DNA of 64,000 nt, from contig JAZQJZ010000034.1 of assembly GCA_045541915.1 (NCBI GenBank), positions 1-64,000 of the forward strand, in the 5' to 3' direction. The position numbers and the translations under genes were made by a program. The stretch comes from RGIG5579 sp045541915 (GTDB lineage: Bacteria; Bacillota; Clostridia; Oscillospirales; SIG627). A model generated the notes under the pieces. The model ran no database searches, was not told the origin of the DNA, and saw only the letters and a program-made list of their open reading frames with translations. Shown one piece after another: positions 1 through 7,175 of the stretch. How positions within the stretch are numbered: the stretch's first letter is position 1; the number at the start of each line of letters is the position of its first letter.

Positions 1-320
1 ACTGCCATGATCGTCCACATTGCATTCCAAATAGTTTTGTTTTTCTTTTCTAATTCGTTTGCCATTTCAAGCAAAAGCTGTTCGTTTTTTTGATTATTAT
101 TCTCCATATTGATTTTCTCCCCACTTAATAATTCGTTTACACTGATGCCGAGAATTTCGCAAAGTTCAAGCATTATCGAAGTATCGGGCATTGTAATGCC
201 TCGTTCCCATTTTGATACAGCTTTATCGGTAATATCCAGTTTTTCTGCCAATTGCATTTGTGTTAAGTTTGCCTTTTTTCTGCACTCGGCAATAAATCCT
301 CCGATTTTTATTTGATCCAT
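1..320 (-). CDS. XRE-family HTH transcriptional regulator (3' end outside window)
   Basis: The reverse strand reads MDQIKIGGFIAECRKKANLT and continues as a typical Cro/C1-type helix-turn-helix: the 'LTQMQLAEKL' scaffold, the recognition helix with 'DKAVSKWERG', and the 'P...LCEILGISVNELL' tail, covering residues 5 to 60. A hydrophilic linker rich in Asn, Lys and Glu follows, and a hydrophobic stretch is starting when the window ends, as in XRE proteins with a C-terminal membrane segment. The start at 320 has a strong ribosome binding site (AAAGGAGG). Such proteins bind operator DNA, often near their own gene. Two direct copies of TTTCGCAT flank a possible -10 just upstream. Target and signal are unknown. 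Confidence 0.85.
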   Translation of the reverse strand, partial: MDQIKIGGFIAECRKKANLTQMQLAEKLDITDKAVSKWERGITMPDTSIMLELCEILGISVNELLSGEKINMENNNQKNEQLLLEMANELEKKNKTIWNAMWTIMA

Positions 321-489
321 AAGATGCCTCCTTTCGCATACAGTATAACGTCTATTTCGCATTAAATACACCTACCATCGGTTTAGTGAGGAGAAGTAAA
401 CTTGTAGTAGAGTGCGAATTGACCGTCAAATTCTTACTTATCGAACTAATTATACCATATTCTTTAAGAAATTCATATAGTGAAAAAGT

Positions 490-521
490 AAAAATCCCCG
501 TACTTTCGTACGAGGATTTTT
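490..521. terminator. Hairpin with A/T flanks, bidirectional terminator-like
   Basis: AAAAATCCCCGTA pairs with TACGAGGATTTTT across a 6-nt loop with one mismatch, and each arm ends in a run of A or T. The gene it would serve is not obvious. Confidence 0.5.
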
Positions 522-637
522 GACTGTTCCGAACCATTTAGATGCCACTTTGTTTTTTGAAAAAAAGTGCTAAAATTAGCAAAATTTATAGTTTTTTCAA
601 ATATGTTTAAATTGTTGAAGATATCAAATCTATTAGT

Positions 638-670
638 AAAGGGCGGTGAGGATCATCTACACCGCCCTTT
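638..670 (-). terminator. Terminator-like hairpin after the surface protein gene
   Basis: AAAGGGCGGTG and CACCGCCCTTT form a perfect 11-bp stem with an 11-nt loop, 14 bp past the stop codon of the large minus-strand gene. The T-run after the stem is short, so it may be weak. Confidence 0.6.
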
Positions 671-683
671 GTTGTAGGATATA

Positions 684-3600
684 TTATTTGCTTGCTGTTC
701 TTCTCTTTCTATCGACTACGGTGAGAGTAATCACTGCGCCGCCGCTGATGAAGAGTAGGGCAATCCAAAGGAACATATTGCTGTTATCGCCGGTTGCAGG
801 AGAGGAAGGTGTGTCGGTCTTGGGAATCTCGGTATAGACTGCCTTAACAGTGACATCTTCCGTTACGGTATCAAGCTCCTTATCCCACTTAACAGTATAT
901 CCATCCTTTGTGGGAACATCGGGCATTGTAACCTTCTCACCATGCTTCACAGTCAAAGTCTTGTAAACACCGTTTCCATCCATAAAGGAGATGGTGTACT
1001 CATTGATGGTATAAACAGCATTGATCTCGGTGTCGGCAGTAATATTCTTACCGTCCTTATCCCAAGTAGGAGCTGTCTGCGTGTAACCTTCCTTTTCGGG
1101 AATGGCAGGAGCAGTTGCATCCTTACCGTGTCCGACCGTTTCGGTGCCGACGGCTTCGCCGTCAATTTTGAAAGTAACCGTGTAGGTCTTGTAAACGGTG
1201 ATCTTGTACTCGGTCTTGTTACCGGCTTTATCGGTAGCAACAATAGTATGCTCCTGATTGTCTGCGACGATGGTGTATGCGCCATCGGTCAGCGTGACGT
1301 CGGTACCGTCTACGGTTACACCGTCAAAATAGGTATCGTTTGCCTTAAATGTGGTATCGCCGTAATAGGTGCCGCCATTTTCGATCTCGGTGATAGCAGG
1401 TGCCGTAGCATCCATCACAATACCGTTGGAATTGACATAGGTGATATTGCCTGCGTTGTCCGTAACCTTTGCGTAAATTACAAACACCTTGTCGGGATCG
1501 ATGTTAACAGCAGCACTGTATTCCGTCCAGTCGGTGATCGCCTCGACCTCAGCCTTTGTCAGTTCTTTGTCCGACAGATAGTAGTAGATCTTATTGATAC
1601 CGCTGCCGGTGTTCACATCTGCCGCATCGATCGTAAAGGTCTGCGTTTCGTTAAAGAAAAGACCAAAGGTGAGATCGTTCAAGAACTCATTCCAATTGTT
1701 GTCGTTCAGGTTGATGGTTGCTGTGGGCGCGGTGATATCCGCAATTCCTTCGACCTTAACGGTAACATCTGCGATCAAACCGCTGAGGGTATATGTTTTT
1801 CCGTCAACCAATTGTGCTGTACGATCAACATCGTTGCAAATGAACTTAAAGTCGTCTGTTTTGGAATATCCATCGTGGACAGTCAGCGTAATGGTGACGT
1901 CTTCGCCGTAGTCAAGCTCGTTAACCGAGGCTGTAACCGTGTAGCCCATCGGATTCTGCGGAACGGTTACCGTCAGCATTCTGCCTGCGGCGATGGTAAC
2001 TGCCGTATCGGGTGACGGATTGTGGTTGCCATCACCTTTGACGCGCACATAGTATTTACCTGCGGCGAGATCTTCTACCGTATTACCTGTAATGGCGGTA
2101 TAGGCGCTTTCGCCGTTGATTCTGTATTCCATATTGGCACAAACATTGGTGAGTTTACCGTCTGCCTTTTTAGAAATGGTTTCATTCTCTTTGTTCACAA
2201 CGGGCGCCGTTTGATCAGCCTTTGCGATAGTGAAGTTTGCGGTCACGCTGCTCGGCAGCTTGTAGTTTCCTGCCTTTTCACCGTTTATGCCTGTAACGGT
2301 TGCGGTATAGGCGGTGTCAGATGCATTGGTCTGTTCACCGCTAACAGTAAGCGTAAGCTCATCACCGTTCACGAAATTTGTTGCGGTGGCTGTAGGCTTC
2401 TGTGCCGTACCGTTATAGATTAAAGCAGTATTGCTCCAAGCAATGCCGATTTCCTTTTGCTCTACGGTCAAAGTACCTTTTTGGAAGGTGATATCATAGT
2501 TGTTTGAGGTCAGGCCGCTGACGGTAATGTCGTAAGCACCTACATTGCCGTATTGACTGTAGGTATAACTGTAGACGAGTGTGCCGCTAAGCACAGCCTC
2601 GTTCTCGCCTGCCACAAAGCCAGAGTAGGTAACGCCGTTATGAGCAGGTGCATCACCGTAGGTAATGGTTTTATTGTTAGCGGTAACGGTAAGCGGTGCC
2701 TTTGCGATTACAAAGGTCTCCTGTGCACTTCCGCTATAATTACCTTTGAAGTTTACCGTTACGGTTTTAGGACCTGCGTTTTTGCAATCAGCCGACCATT
2801 CAAGCGTGTAATCGGTGCCCTTGGTCAAGGATTTGCCCTTATAGGTTACGGTAACATCAGGTTTTTGATCTTCTCCGTTATAGGTAAACGTGGGTTTACT
2901 CAAAGTAATGTCGGCACTATTATTATCGATTGCTTTTGCATTGACTTTGACCCAGATATCCCGAATGACGATCGAATTGGATTCGCCGTTGTCTTCACGC
3001 TCTGCGAAAACTACGCAAGCATAGTCGTACGTGCCCGCACTTAAATCATCGGGAATGCTAAGAGTATCGCTTGTTTCAACCACCACATTGTTGATATTTA
3101 CCCACTGATAAGAATAGGTATAGCCGGCCTTTTTATCAACGGTAGCGGTGATCTTCTGATTTGTAAATTCACCATAGGTAAGGGTCAAATTTTCACTGAC
3201 CTGTACGTTGGGCACCTCTGCCGGAATATTTTCCCAAATGGCATAAAGGGTGGTGTCATCGGTTACGGTAATCGTCTCGGCGGTGATAACATCACCGTTT
3301 GCCGATTCTGCCCAACCCTTAAACTGATATCCGCTTGGTGCAGTAAAGAGGGTAGACGGTAAGGTGTACTCGTCGCCGTCAGAAACCTTAACGCTTTCCT
3401 TAGCGCCTGTACCGCCGTTGTTATCAAAAGAAACGGTAAATTGCTTTACAAGCTTTAGATTATTGCCATCAACGGCTACTGCATATGCCGAATTATCGCT
3501 AACGAACTTATCTGCATAAGCTACACCGCCAATGGTGAATACGCCGCCGGAGCTACTTTTCATGGTAACCCCAACATTCGCATTGCTGCCCATTGTTTCG

Positions 3601-4808
3601 ACTGATAATTTGTTGCAATCATTGTTGCCGATATAAAGATTGTTCGCATTGATACCAGCCACGTTGCCGCTGATCACCGCGTTGCCGGAGATAGACATAG
3701 CTGTGTTCTTGTCTCCAAATCCGACACCGCCGCCGCGCATTTGCGAATCGGTCGTGGCATTATCAACAATACTGCCGCCATTCATAATAAATTGCGAGTA
3801 GTCGGACACCGCAATGCCGCCGCCGACACCGTCTGCCTTGTTATTGCGAATGGAACCGCCGTTCATAGTAAATGCAGTATCTGCGTAATCTGTGCTGTCT
3901 CCGCCGAATATTTGGAACGCGCCGCCGTGCTTATATGCGCGATTACCGTAAATTTCACCACTGCTCAAAGTGATTTGCGCACCGGCATATGCTTTGATTG
4001 CACCGGCATTTCCGTCTGTCTTAGCGTTGTTGCGGATCGTTGCGCCATTAATAGCAAGTGTTCCGTCTTCACCGATGGTAACAGCACCGCCATCACCGGC
4101 ATCTGTGCATTCGTTGTTTTGCAATACAACACCGCTATTCAGCGTAATATGACCACCGGCAGAGCGTTGATATCCGGCATCGATCAACGGAGAACCCGTT
4201 TTGGCACCCGCATTCGTCGTTCCTCGTAAAAGCACACTGTCCTCAACGCCGCTCCAAACTGCGCCGCCATCGAGTGTTACATTGTATAGGTTTGCCGTTG
4301 CTCCGGCATCGGAAGAAATAAGTGCGTTTGTAGTGGTGGTTCTCTTGATGATACCTTCATCTTCACAGCTGCACAAATTCAGCGTGCCACGGACATCAAA
4401 GTTACCACCTGCAGCGCTGATGGTGTGTCCGTTCAGACACAGATTAACAGTATCTGCAATGCTAATAGATGCAGAGAGGATCACATCATCGCTTAAATAC
4501 ACATTTCCTTCGGGGAAAGCTGTCGTGCCGTCCCACGCCGTCCAACTATCAATTACCGCGTGGGCGTTATCACTGCAACTGCCGTCACCACAAATGGGGT
4601 GGCTATGGGGCATCGCCTTTACCGTCACGACCTGATTTGCCGCAAACGCCGTCATTGGCATAATCGACAGCATCAACGTCACCGTTACAAGCATAGCGAT
4701 AGCAGGCTTGGATTTCCTTTCTATCAATTTGCCGGTTTTCTTCACTTGATCCATAAGCCATAAGCAAAGGCCGATCGGATAAAGCAAAATCTTTTCCCAG
4801 GTTTTCAT
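684..4808 (-). CDS. Large wall-anchored surface protein: beta-helix, InlB-type repeats, MBG/Ig-like domains, SPATG sorting signal
   Basis: A 1374-aa exported protein. The N-terminus has a basic region and a hydrophobic segment at about residues 36-56 ending in AFAA, read as a long signal peptide. Residues 75-440 form a right-handed beta-helix rich in 'GG.I..N' rungs (predicted disease-type outer helix, often ligand or glycan binding). A Listeria-Bacteroides/InlB-B-like repeat follows around 445-525 ('YTLPSTLFTAPSGYQFKGWA'). Ig-like and MBG-like modules fill 530-900, and two further InlB-like repeats lie near 1210-1330. The C-terminus has SPATG, a hydrophobic helix and a basic tail (RKRR), a sortase-type anchor with Ser in place of the usual Leu. 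Start is supported by AAAGGAG, and a sigma-A promoter lies about 110 bp upstream. No catalytic domain is visible; adhesion or glycan binding is inferred. The neighbouring tRNA-derived repeat hints at recent gain. Confidence 0.8.
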   Translation of the reverse strand: MKTWEKILLYPIGLCLWLMDQVKKTGKLIERKSKPAIAMLVTVTLMLSIMPMTAFAANQVVTVKAMPHSHPICGDGSCSDNAHAVIDSWTAWDGTTAFPEGNVYLSDDVILSASISIADTVNLCLNGHTISAAGGNFDVRGTLNLCSCEDEGIIKRTTTTNALISSDAGATANLYNVTLDGGAVWSGVEDSVLLRGTTNAGAKTGSPLIDAGYQRSAGGHITLNSGVVLQNNECTDAGDGGAVTIGEDGTLAINGATIRNNAKTDGNAGAIKAYAGAQITLSSGEIYGNRAYKHGGAFQIFGGDSTDYADTAFTMNGGSIRNNKADGVGGGIAVSDYSQFIMNGGSIVDNATTDSQMRGGGVGFGDKNTAMSISGNAVISGNVAGINANNLYIGNNDCNKLSVETMGSNANVGVTMKSSSGGVFTIGGVAYADKFVSDNSAYAVAVDGNNLKLVKQFTVSFDNNGGTGAKESVKVSDGDEYTLPSTLFTAPSGYQFKGWAESANGDVITAETITVTDDTTLYAIWENIPAEVPNVQVSENLTLTYGEFTNQKITATVDKKAGYTYSYQWVNINNVVVETSDTLSIPDDLSAGTYDYACVVFAEREDNGESNSIVIRDIWVKVNAKAIDNNSADITLSKPTFTYNGEDQKPDVTVTYKGKSLTKGTDYTLEWSADCKNAGPKTVTVNFKGNYSGSAQETFVIAKAPLTVTANNKTITYGDAPAHNGVTYSGFVAGENEAVLSGTLVYSYTYSQYGNVGAYDITVSGLTSNNYDITFQKGTLTVEQKEIGIAWSNTALIYNGTAQKPTATATNFVNGDELTLTVSGEQTNASDTAYTATVTGINGEKAGNYKLPSSVTANFTIAKADQTAPVVNKENETISKKADGKLTNVCANMEYRINGESAYTAITGNTVEDLAAGKYYVRVKGDGNHNPSPDTAVTIAAGRMLTVTVPQNPMGYTVTASVNELDYGEDVTITLTVHDGYSKTDDFKFICNDVDRTAQLVDGKTYTLSGLIADVTVKVEGIADITAPTATINLNDNNWNEFLNDLTFGLFFNETQTFTIDAADVNTGSGINKIYYYLSDKELTKAEVEAITDWTEYSAAVNIDPDKVFVIYAKVTDNAGNITYVNSNGIVMDATAPAITEIENGGTYYGDTTFKANDTYFDGVTVDGTDVTLTDGAYTIVADNQEHTIVATDKAGNKTEYKITVYKTYTVTFKIDGEAVGTETVGHGKDATAPAIPEKEGYTQTAPTWDKDGKNITADTEINAVYTINEYTISFMDGNGVYKTLTVKHGEKVTMPDVPTKDGYTVKWDKELDTVTEDVTVKAVYTEIPKTDTPSSPATGDNSNMFLWIALLFISGGAVITLTVVDRKRRTASK

Positions 4809-4839
4809 ATGTAGAACTCCTTTCAGACAGAGCTCCTTA

Positions 4840-4875
4840 ATGGTTATTTTATAACCACTAAGGGGATATCCCCTT
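4840..4875 (-). promoter_or_regulatory. Two hairpins in the 5' leader of the surface protein gene
   Basis: TGGTTAT/ATAACCA (4841-4857) and the 16-bp palindrome AAGGGGATATCCCCTT (4860-4875) lie back to back between the promoter and the ribosome binding site. They could stabilise the mRNA, attenuate it, or bind a dimeric regulator. No known riboswitch fold is recognised. Confidence 0.35.
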
Positions 4876-4918
4876 GAAAACTTGTCTATCTAAAAATAAA
4901 TCTAATTCCACAAGATAC

Positions 4919-4947
4919 ATTATAGCATAAGAGGTGTAATTGTACAA
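4919..4947 (-). promoter_or_regulatory. Sigma-A promoter of the surface protein gene
   Basis: On the minus strand TTGTAC and a perfect TATAAT are separated by 17 bp. This gives a leader of roughly 100 nt carrying the two hairpins. Confidence 0.7.
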
Positions 4948-4990
4948 TAATTTTTCAATTAAAACATCAAAAAGTCAGAAAAAGTTATAA

Positions 4991-5027
4991 TTAAAAACCG
5001 CAGCAGAATGTTTTTCTCTGCCGCGGT
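4991..5027 (-). terminator. Minus-strand terminator without an obvious gene
   Basis: ACCGCGGCAGA pairs with TCTGCTGCGGT (one G-T wobble) followed by TTTTTAATT on the minus strand. The gene upstream on that strand seems to be missing, which fits a deletion or integration scar. Confidence 0.6.
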
Positions 5028-5098
5028 GGGATGTTATTGATTTACTTTGTTGGTGATGGTGAGCTTTATCAGCGTTGCTAAATCTGTCCTTTGTTTTT

Positions 5099-5121
5099 CT
5101 TCGGTGGTTCGAATCCACCTT
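5099..5121 (+). repeat. Inverted partial copy of the tRNA-Tyr T-arm
   Basis: The 23 bases match the T-arm of the adjacent tRNA-Tyr at 22 positions but lie on the opposite strand. The single difference turns the tRNA-Tyr loop TCCGAAT into the canonical TTCGAAT. No acceptor stem, D-arm or anticodon arm accompanies it, so it is a fragment, possibly an attachment-site relic. Confidence 0.6.
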
Positions 5122-5164
5122 GTAGGTCGTTGGCATCTATGAAATTGCAATTTGAAAAATTGGG

Positions 5165-5203
5165 TAAAAAATGCGAAAAGCCTTGATTTCTCAAGGCTTT
5201 TCG
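5165..5203 (-). terminator. Terminator of the tRNA-Thr/tRNA-Tyr unit
   Basis: A perfect 13-bp stem (CGAAAAGCCTTGA with its complement, 4-nt loop) is followed on the minus strand by CATTTTTTACCC, 29 bp past the CCA end of tRNA-Tyr. Confidence 0.85.
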
Positions 5204-5231
5204 GTGTGGCATCTAAATAGACCACAACACT

Positions 5232-5316
5232 TGGTGGGGGAAGGTGGATTCGGACCACCGAAGTCAGTGACAACAGATTTACAGTCTGCCCCCTTTGGCC
5301 GCTCGGGAATTCCCCC
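5232..5316 (-). tRNA. tRNA-Tyr (GUA)
   Basis: An 85-nt gene including the encoded CCA. The acceptor stem GGGGGAA pairs with TTCCCCC, the D-arm has CCCGAGCGGCC, the anticodon loop reads CTGTAAA with anticodon GTA, a long variable arm follows as expected for bacterial tRNA-Tyr, and the T-arm is GGTGG-TCCGAAT-CCACC. Confidence 0.95.
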
Positions 5317-5333
5317 ATATTCATTTGTCACAG

Positions 5334-5409
5334 TGGAGCTGGTGAAGGGACTTGAACCCCCAACCTGCTGATTACAAATCAGCTGCTCTGCCAATTGAGC
5401 TACACCAGC
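5334..5409 (-). tRNA. tRNA-Thr (UGU)
   Basis: A 76-nt gene including the encoded CCA. The acceptor stem GCTGGTG pairs with CACCAGC. The D-arm has TAGCTCAATTGGCAGAGC, the anticodon stem-loop CTGATTTGTAATCAG carries TGT, and the T-arm holds GGTTCAAGTCC. It is transcribed first, 17 bp ahead of tRNA-Tyr. Confidence 0.95.
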
Positions 5410-5432
5410 GTAACTCACCGGCGACGCGTATT

Positions 5433-5461
5433 ATGTTAACACAATCACACTCATTTGTCAA
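5433..5461 (-). promoter_or_regulatory. Sigma-A promoter of the tRNA-Thr/tRNA-Tyr unit
   Basis: A perfect TTGACA and TAACAT lie 17 bp apart on the minus strand, with the expected start about 15 nt before tRNA-Thr. Confidence 0.7.
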
Positions 5462-5519
5462 GAGATTTTTTGAAAAAAACGTAGGTTTCATTTCTTCATG
5501 GAAGAAAGGCAAGCTGCTA

Positions 5520-5548
5520 TTGAAAAAATGCATTTGCCGTGGTATAAT
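5520..5548 (+). promoter_or_regulatory. Sigma-A promoter of the TerB-ATPase-helicase operon
   Basis: TTGAAA, a 17-bp spacer and a perfect TATAAT, about 32 bp ahead of the ATG at 5580. It decides the start of the first gene, because the longer open frame runs back into tRNA-Thr. Confidence 0.75.
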
Positions 5549-5579
5549 AATAAGAAACTCAAATGAAGGGAGCGTTGTA

Positions 5580-7175
5580 ATGGATAAGGATCAATTTTGG
5601 TCAGTAGATAAGCTGATTCCGCACATTTCGACGCCCCGTTTTTCAAAAAACACACGATCAGAGGGTATTTCCATTCGACTTTTAGATCAAGAAGATCCGA
5701 AAAAGGATTACGGGCCTGAAGTTTGTTGCACCACTTCAAAGGTTATTCGTTCCTATCAGTTGACAGCCACTCTCCCCCCCTCTTCGGATCAACTTTTAAA
5801 AGAAGAAAATACGCCTCGTGCAGTTCCTTTTGTTTCTTGTCAGCAATTCACCCCTTCCTTGCGTGATCTGAATAAGGCCCAGCAAGACTACCTGTTTTTC
5901 TTTTTTTATTGCATTGCCCAACGGAAAAAAATCCCCACTTGTTTTTCATATTTACAATTGTTTCTTTGCAAGGTAATTCGCCAAAGCCTCCATCAGAGTT
6001 GGTTGCCGGAAGAAGTATTTTGGACTTGGGAAAGCTATCGAAACGACTTCCCTCTCGTTGACAAGCTTTTTTCGGATGCGATCAGTGATTTTTTCTTTTT
6101 AGCACAAAGCAAACCGCCCTACGAACGGCTCAGTTCTATCTTTACGGAACATAACTTTACCGCAAAACCTTTTTTGCTTGAAGTTTTTATGTTTGACTAC
6201 CTTTTTTCTTCTGAACACACCATTACAGCAAAAGAGGCTGATTTAATTTTACGGACTATCACACAGGAAAGCTTTCGAAAGTCAAAAGCATATCGCTCTC
6301 ATCACAGTTTTTCCTTTGTTTTGGAAGATGCCCTTTCAAAAGCAATCAAAACCGGTCTTTTTAACCGTGCGGATTTAAACGGATCAATCTTCCGAATTCA
6401 AATCCCATCGGAGGTACGTTTAGAACGGAGGCTTTTTCAAGGGCTTCCTCGAGATGAAATTCCGATTTCGGAAATCAGTCTGCGATATGTTCCTCTGTTG
6501 AGAGACGAGAATATTCATAGCCGACTGGACGAGGTGATTCGATATCTCGAAAACCGGGTTCGCAAGATCCTGAAATTAAAAAATAGCCTCTCACGGATTC
6601 ACATTTCCGCGGAACACCGTGCCTTCTTAGACGGCATTCTTCTTGATTACGAATATTTATCAAAAAAAGAAGAGGAAAATGCTACCCTCGAGGTACCTTC
6701 CTCTTTGCCACAGAAACCGAGAAAACTCGAAGTTGATTTTCAAAAGGCAGCAATGATCGAAGAAAACTCCTGGGATTTGACCGAATCTTTAACCGAGGCT
6801 TACACCAGCACATCAGAGGATAGCATCGTGATCGGTGGAGGCAGCGACGAAGCGTTTGATCAGCAATATAAGAAAGAAATCGAACTGCTTGACGCAAAAA
6901 AGATTCCAAGCGACGGAAGCGAATTTTGGGAGTTTGCCAGTTTGCTCTCGGAAACAGAAGACAATTTTATGCGCATTGCCATACATTCAGACACAAACAA
7001 AGCAAGACAGTTTTGTATGGCAAACGGTCTCTTCTTCGAGGCAGTGATTTTATCCTGCAATGAAAAAGCGACAGAGACCATAGAAGACTGCGTATTTGAC
7101 GGTGCCGGAAATCTATTCCCGGATTACCTTGATGAATTGAAAAATGTGTTCCCACCTATGGAAGGAGAAGCTTAA
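5580..7175 (+). CDS. TerB_N/TerB_C-like protein, first gene of a DNA-processing operon
   Basis: A 531-aa soluble protein starting at MDKDQFWSVDKL behind GAAGGGAG. Residues 90-160 ('LRDLNKAQQDYLFFFFY...') resemble the TerB_N domain, and the last 90 residues ('CMANGLFFEAVILSCNEKATETIEDCVFD') resemble TerB_C, where 'ALIDAINEKA' is the usual core. Between them lie helices and an acidic linker. Aravind and colleagues linked TerB_N/TerB_C proteins by gene neighbourhood to helicase and ATPase partners and predicted DNA-processing roles. No enzyme active site is visible, so it is probably a scaffold or adaptor. It overlaps the next gene by one base (TAATG), so the three products are likely made together. 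Family assignment is from pattern, not a profile search. Confidence 0.65.
   Translation: MDKDQFWSVDKLIPHISTPRFSKNTRSEGISIRLLDQEDPKKDYGPEVCCTTSKVIRSYQLTATLPPSSDQLLKEENTPRAVPFVSCQQFTPSLRDLNKAQQDYLFFFFYCIAQRKKIPTCFSYLQLFLCKVIRQSLHQSWLPEEVFWTWESYRNDFPLVDKLFSDAISDFFFLAQSKPPYERLSSIFTEHNFTAKPFLLEVFMFDYLFSSEHTITAKEADLILRTITQESFRKSKAYRSHHSFSFVLEDALSKAIKTGLFNRADLNGSIFRIQIPSEVRLERRLFQGLPRDEIPISEISLRYVPLLRDENIHSRLDEVIRYLENRVRKILKLKNSLSRIHISAEHRAFLDGILLDYEYLSKKEEENATLEVPSSLPQKPRKLEVDFQKAAMIEENSWDLTESLTEAYTSTSEDSIVIGGGSDEAFDQQYKKEIELLDAKKIPSDGSEFWEFASLLSETEDNFMRIAIHSDTNKARQFCMANGLFFEAVILSCNEKATETIEDCVFDGAGNLFPDYLDELKNVFPPMEGEA

Larger units (their letters stand above)
321..683. other. Intergenic stretch with hairpins, no supported gene
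   Basis: It holds the upstream region of the XRE gene (TTTCGCAT at 332-339 and 355-362, a TATACT-like -10 at 342-347 on the minus strand) and two hairpins at 490-521 and 638-670. A 61-codon frame at 352-537 on the minus strand has no clear ribosome binding site and no recognisable family, so I do not call it. Confidence 0.5.
4948..5231. other. Non-coding stretch with tRNA-derived inverted repeat and two terminators
   Basis: It contains a minus-strand terminator-like hairpin (4991-5027), a copy of the tRNA-Tyr T-arm in inverted orientation (5099-5121, 22 of 23 positions equal to the complement of 5241-5263), the tRNA terminator (5165-5203) and a 13-mer GTGGCATCTAAAT (5206-5218) that recurs inverted at 536-548. 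A minus-strand frame ending at 5034 reads through the tRNA-Tyr gene and is not taken as a gene, but its last 30 codons lie just before a terminator and could be the stub of a lost gene. Confidence 0.5.

Noticed and set aside
352..537. 61-codon minus-strand frame upstream of the XRE gene
   Set aside because: No ribosome binding site, overlaps a terminator-like hairpin, and no recognised family.
942..2015. Long plus-strand open frame (357 codons) opposite the surface-protein gene
   Set aside because: It is the antisense of an Ig/InlB-rich coding region, with no ribosome binding site and no family resemblance.
5034..5418. Frames with phrases typical of translated tRNA genes
   Set aside because: They run through tRNA-Tyr and tRNA-Thr; these are known annotation artefacts. 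Only the last part (5034-5098) might be the stub of a lost gene.
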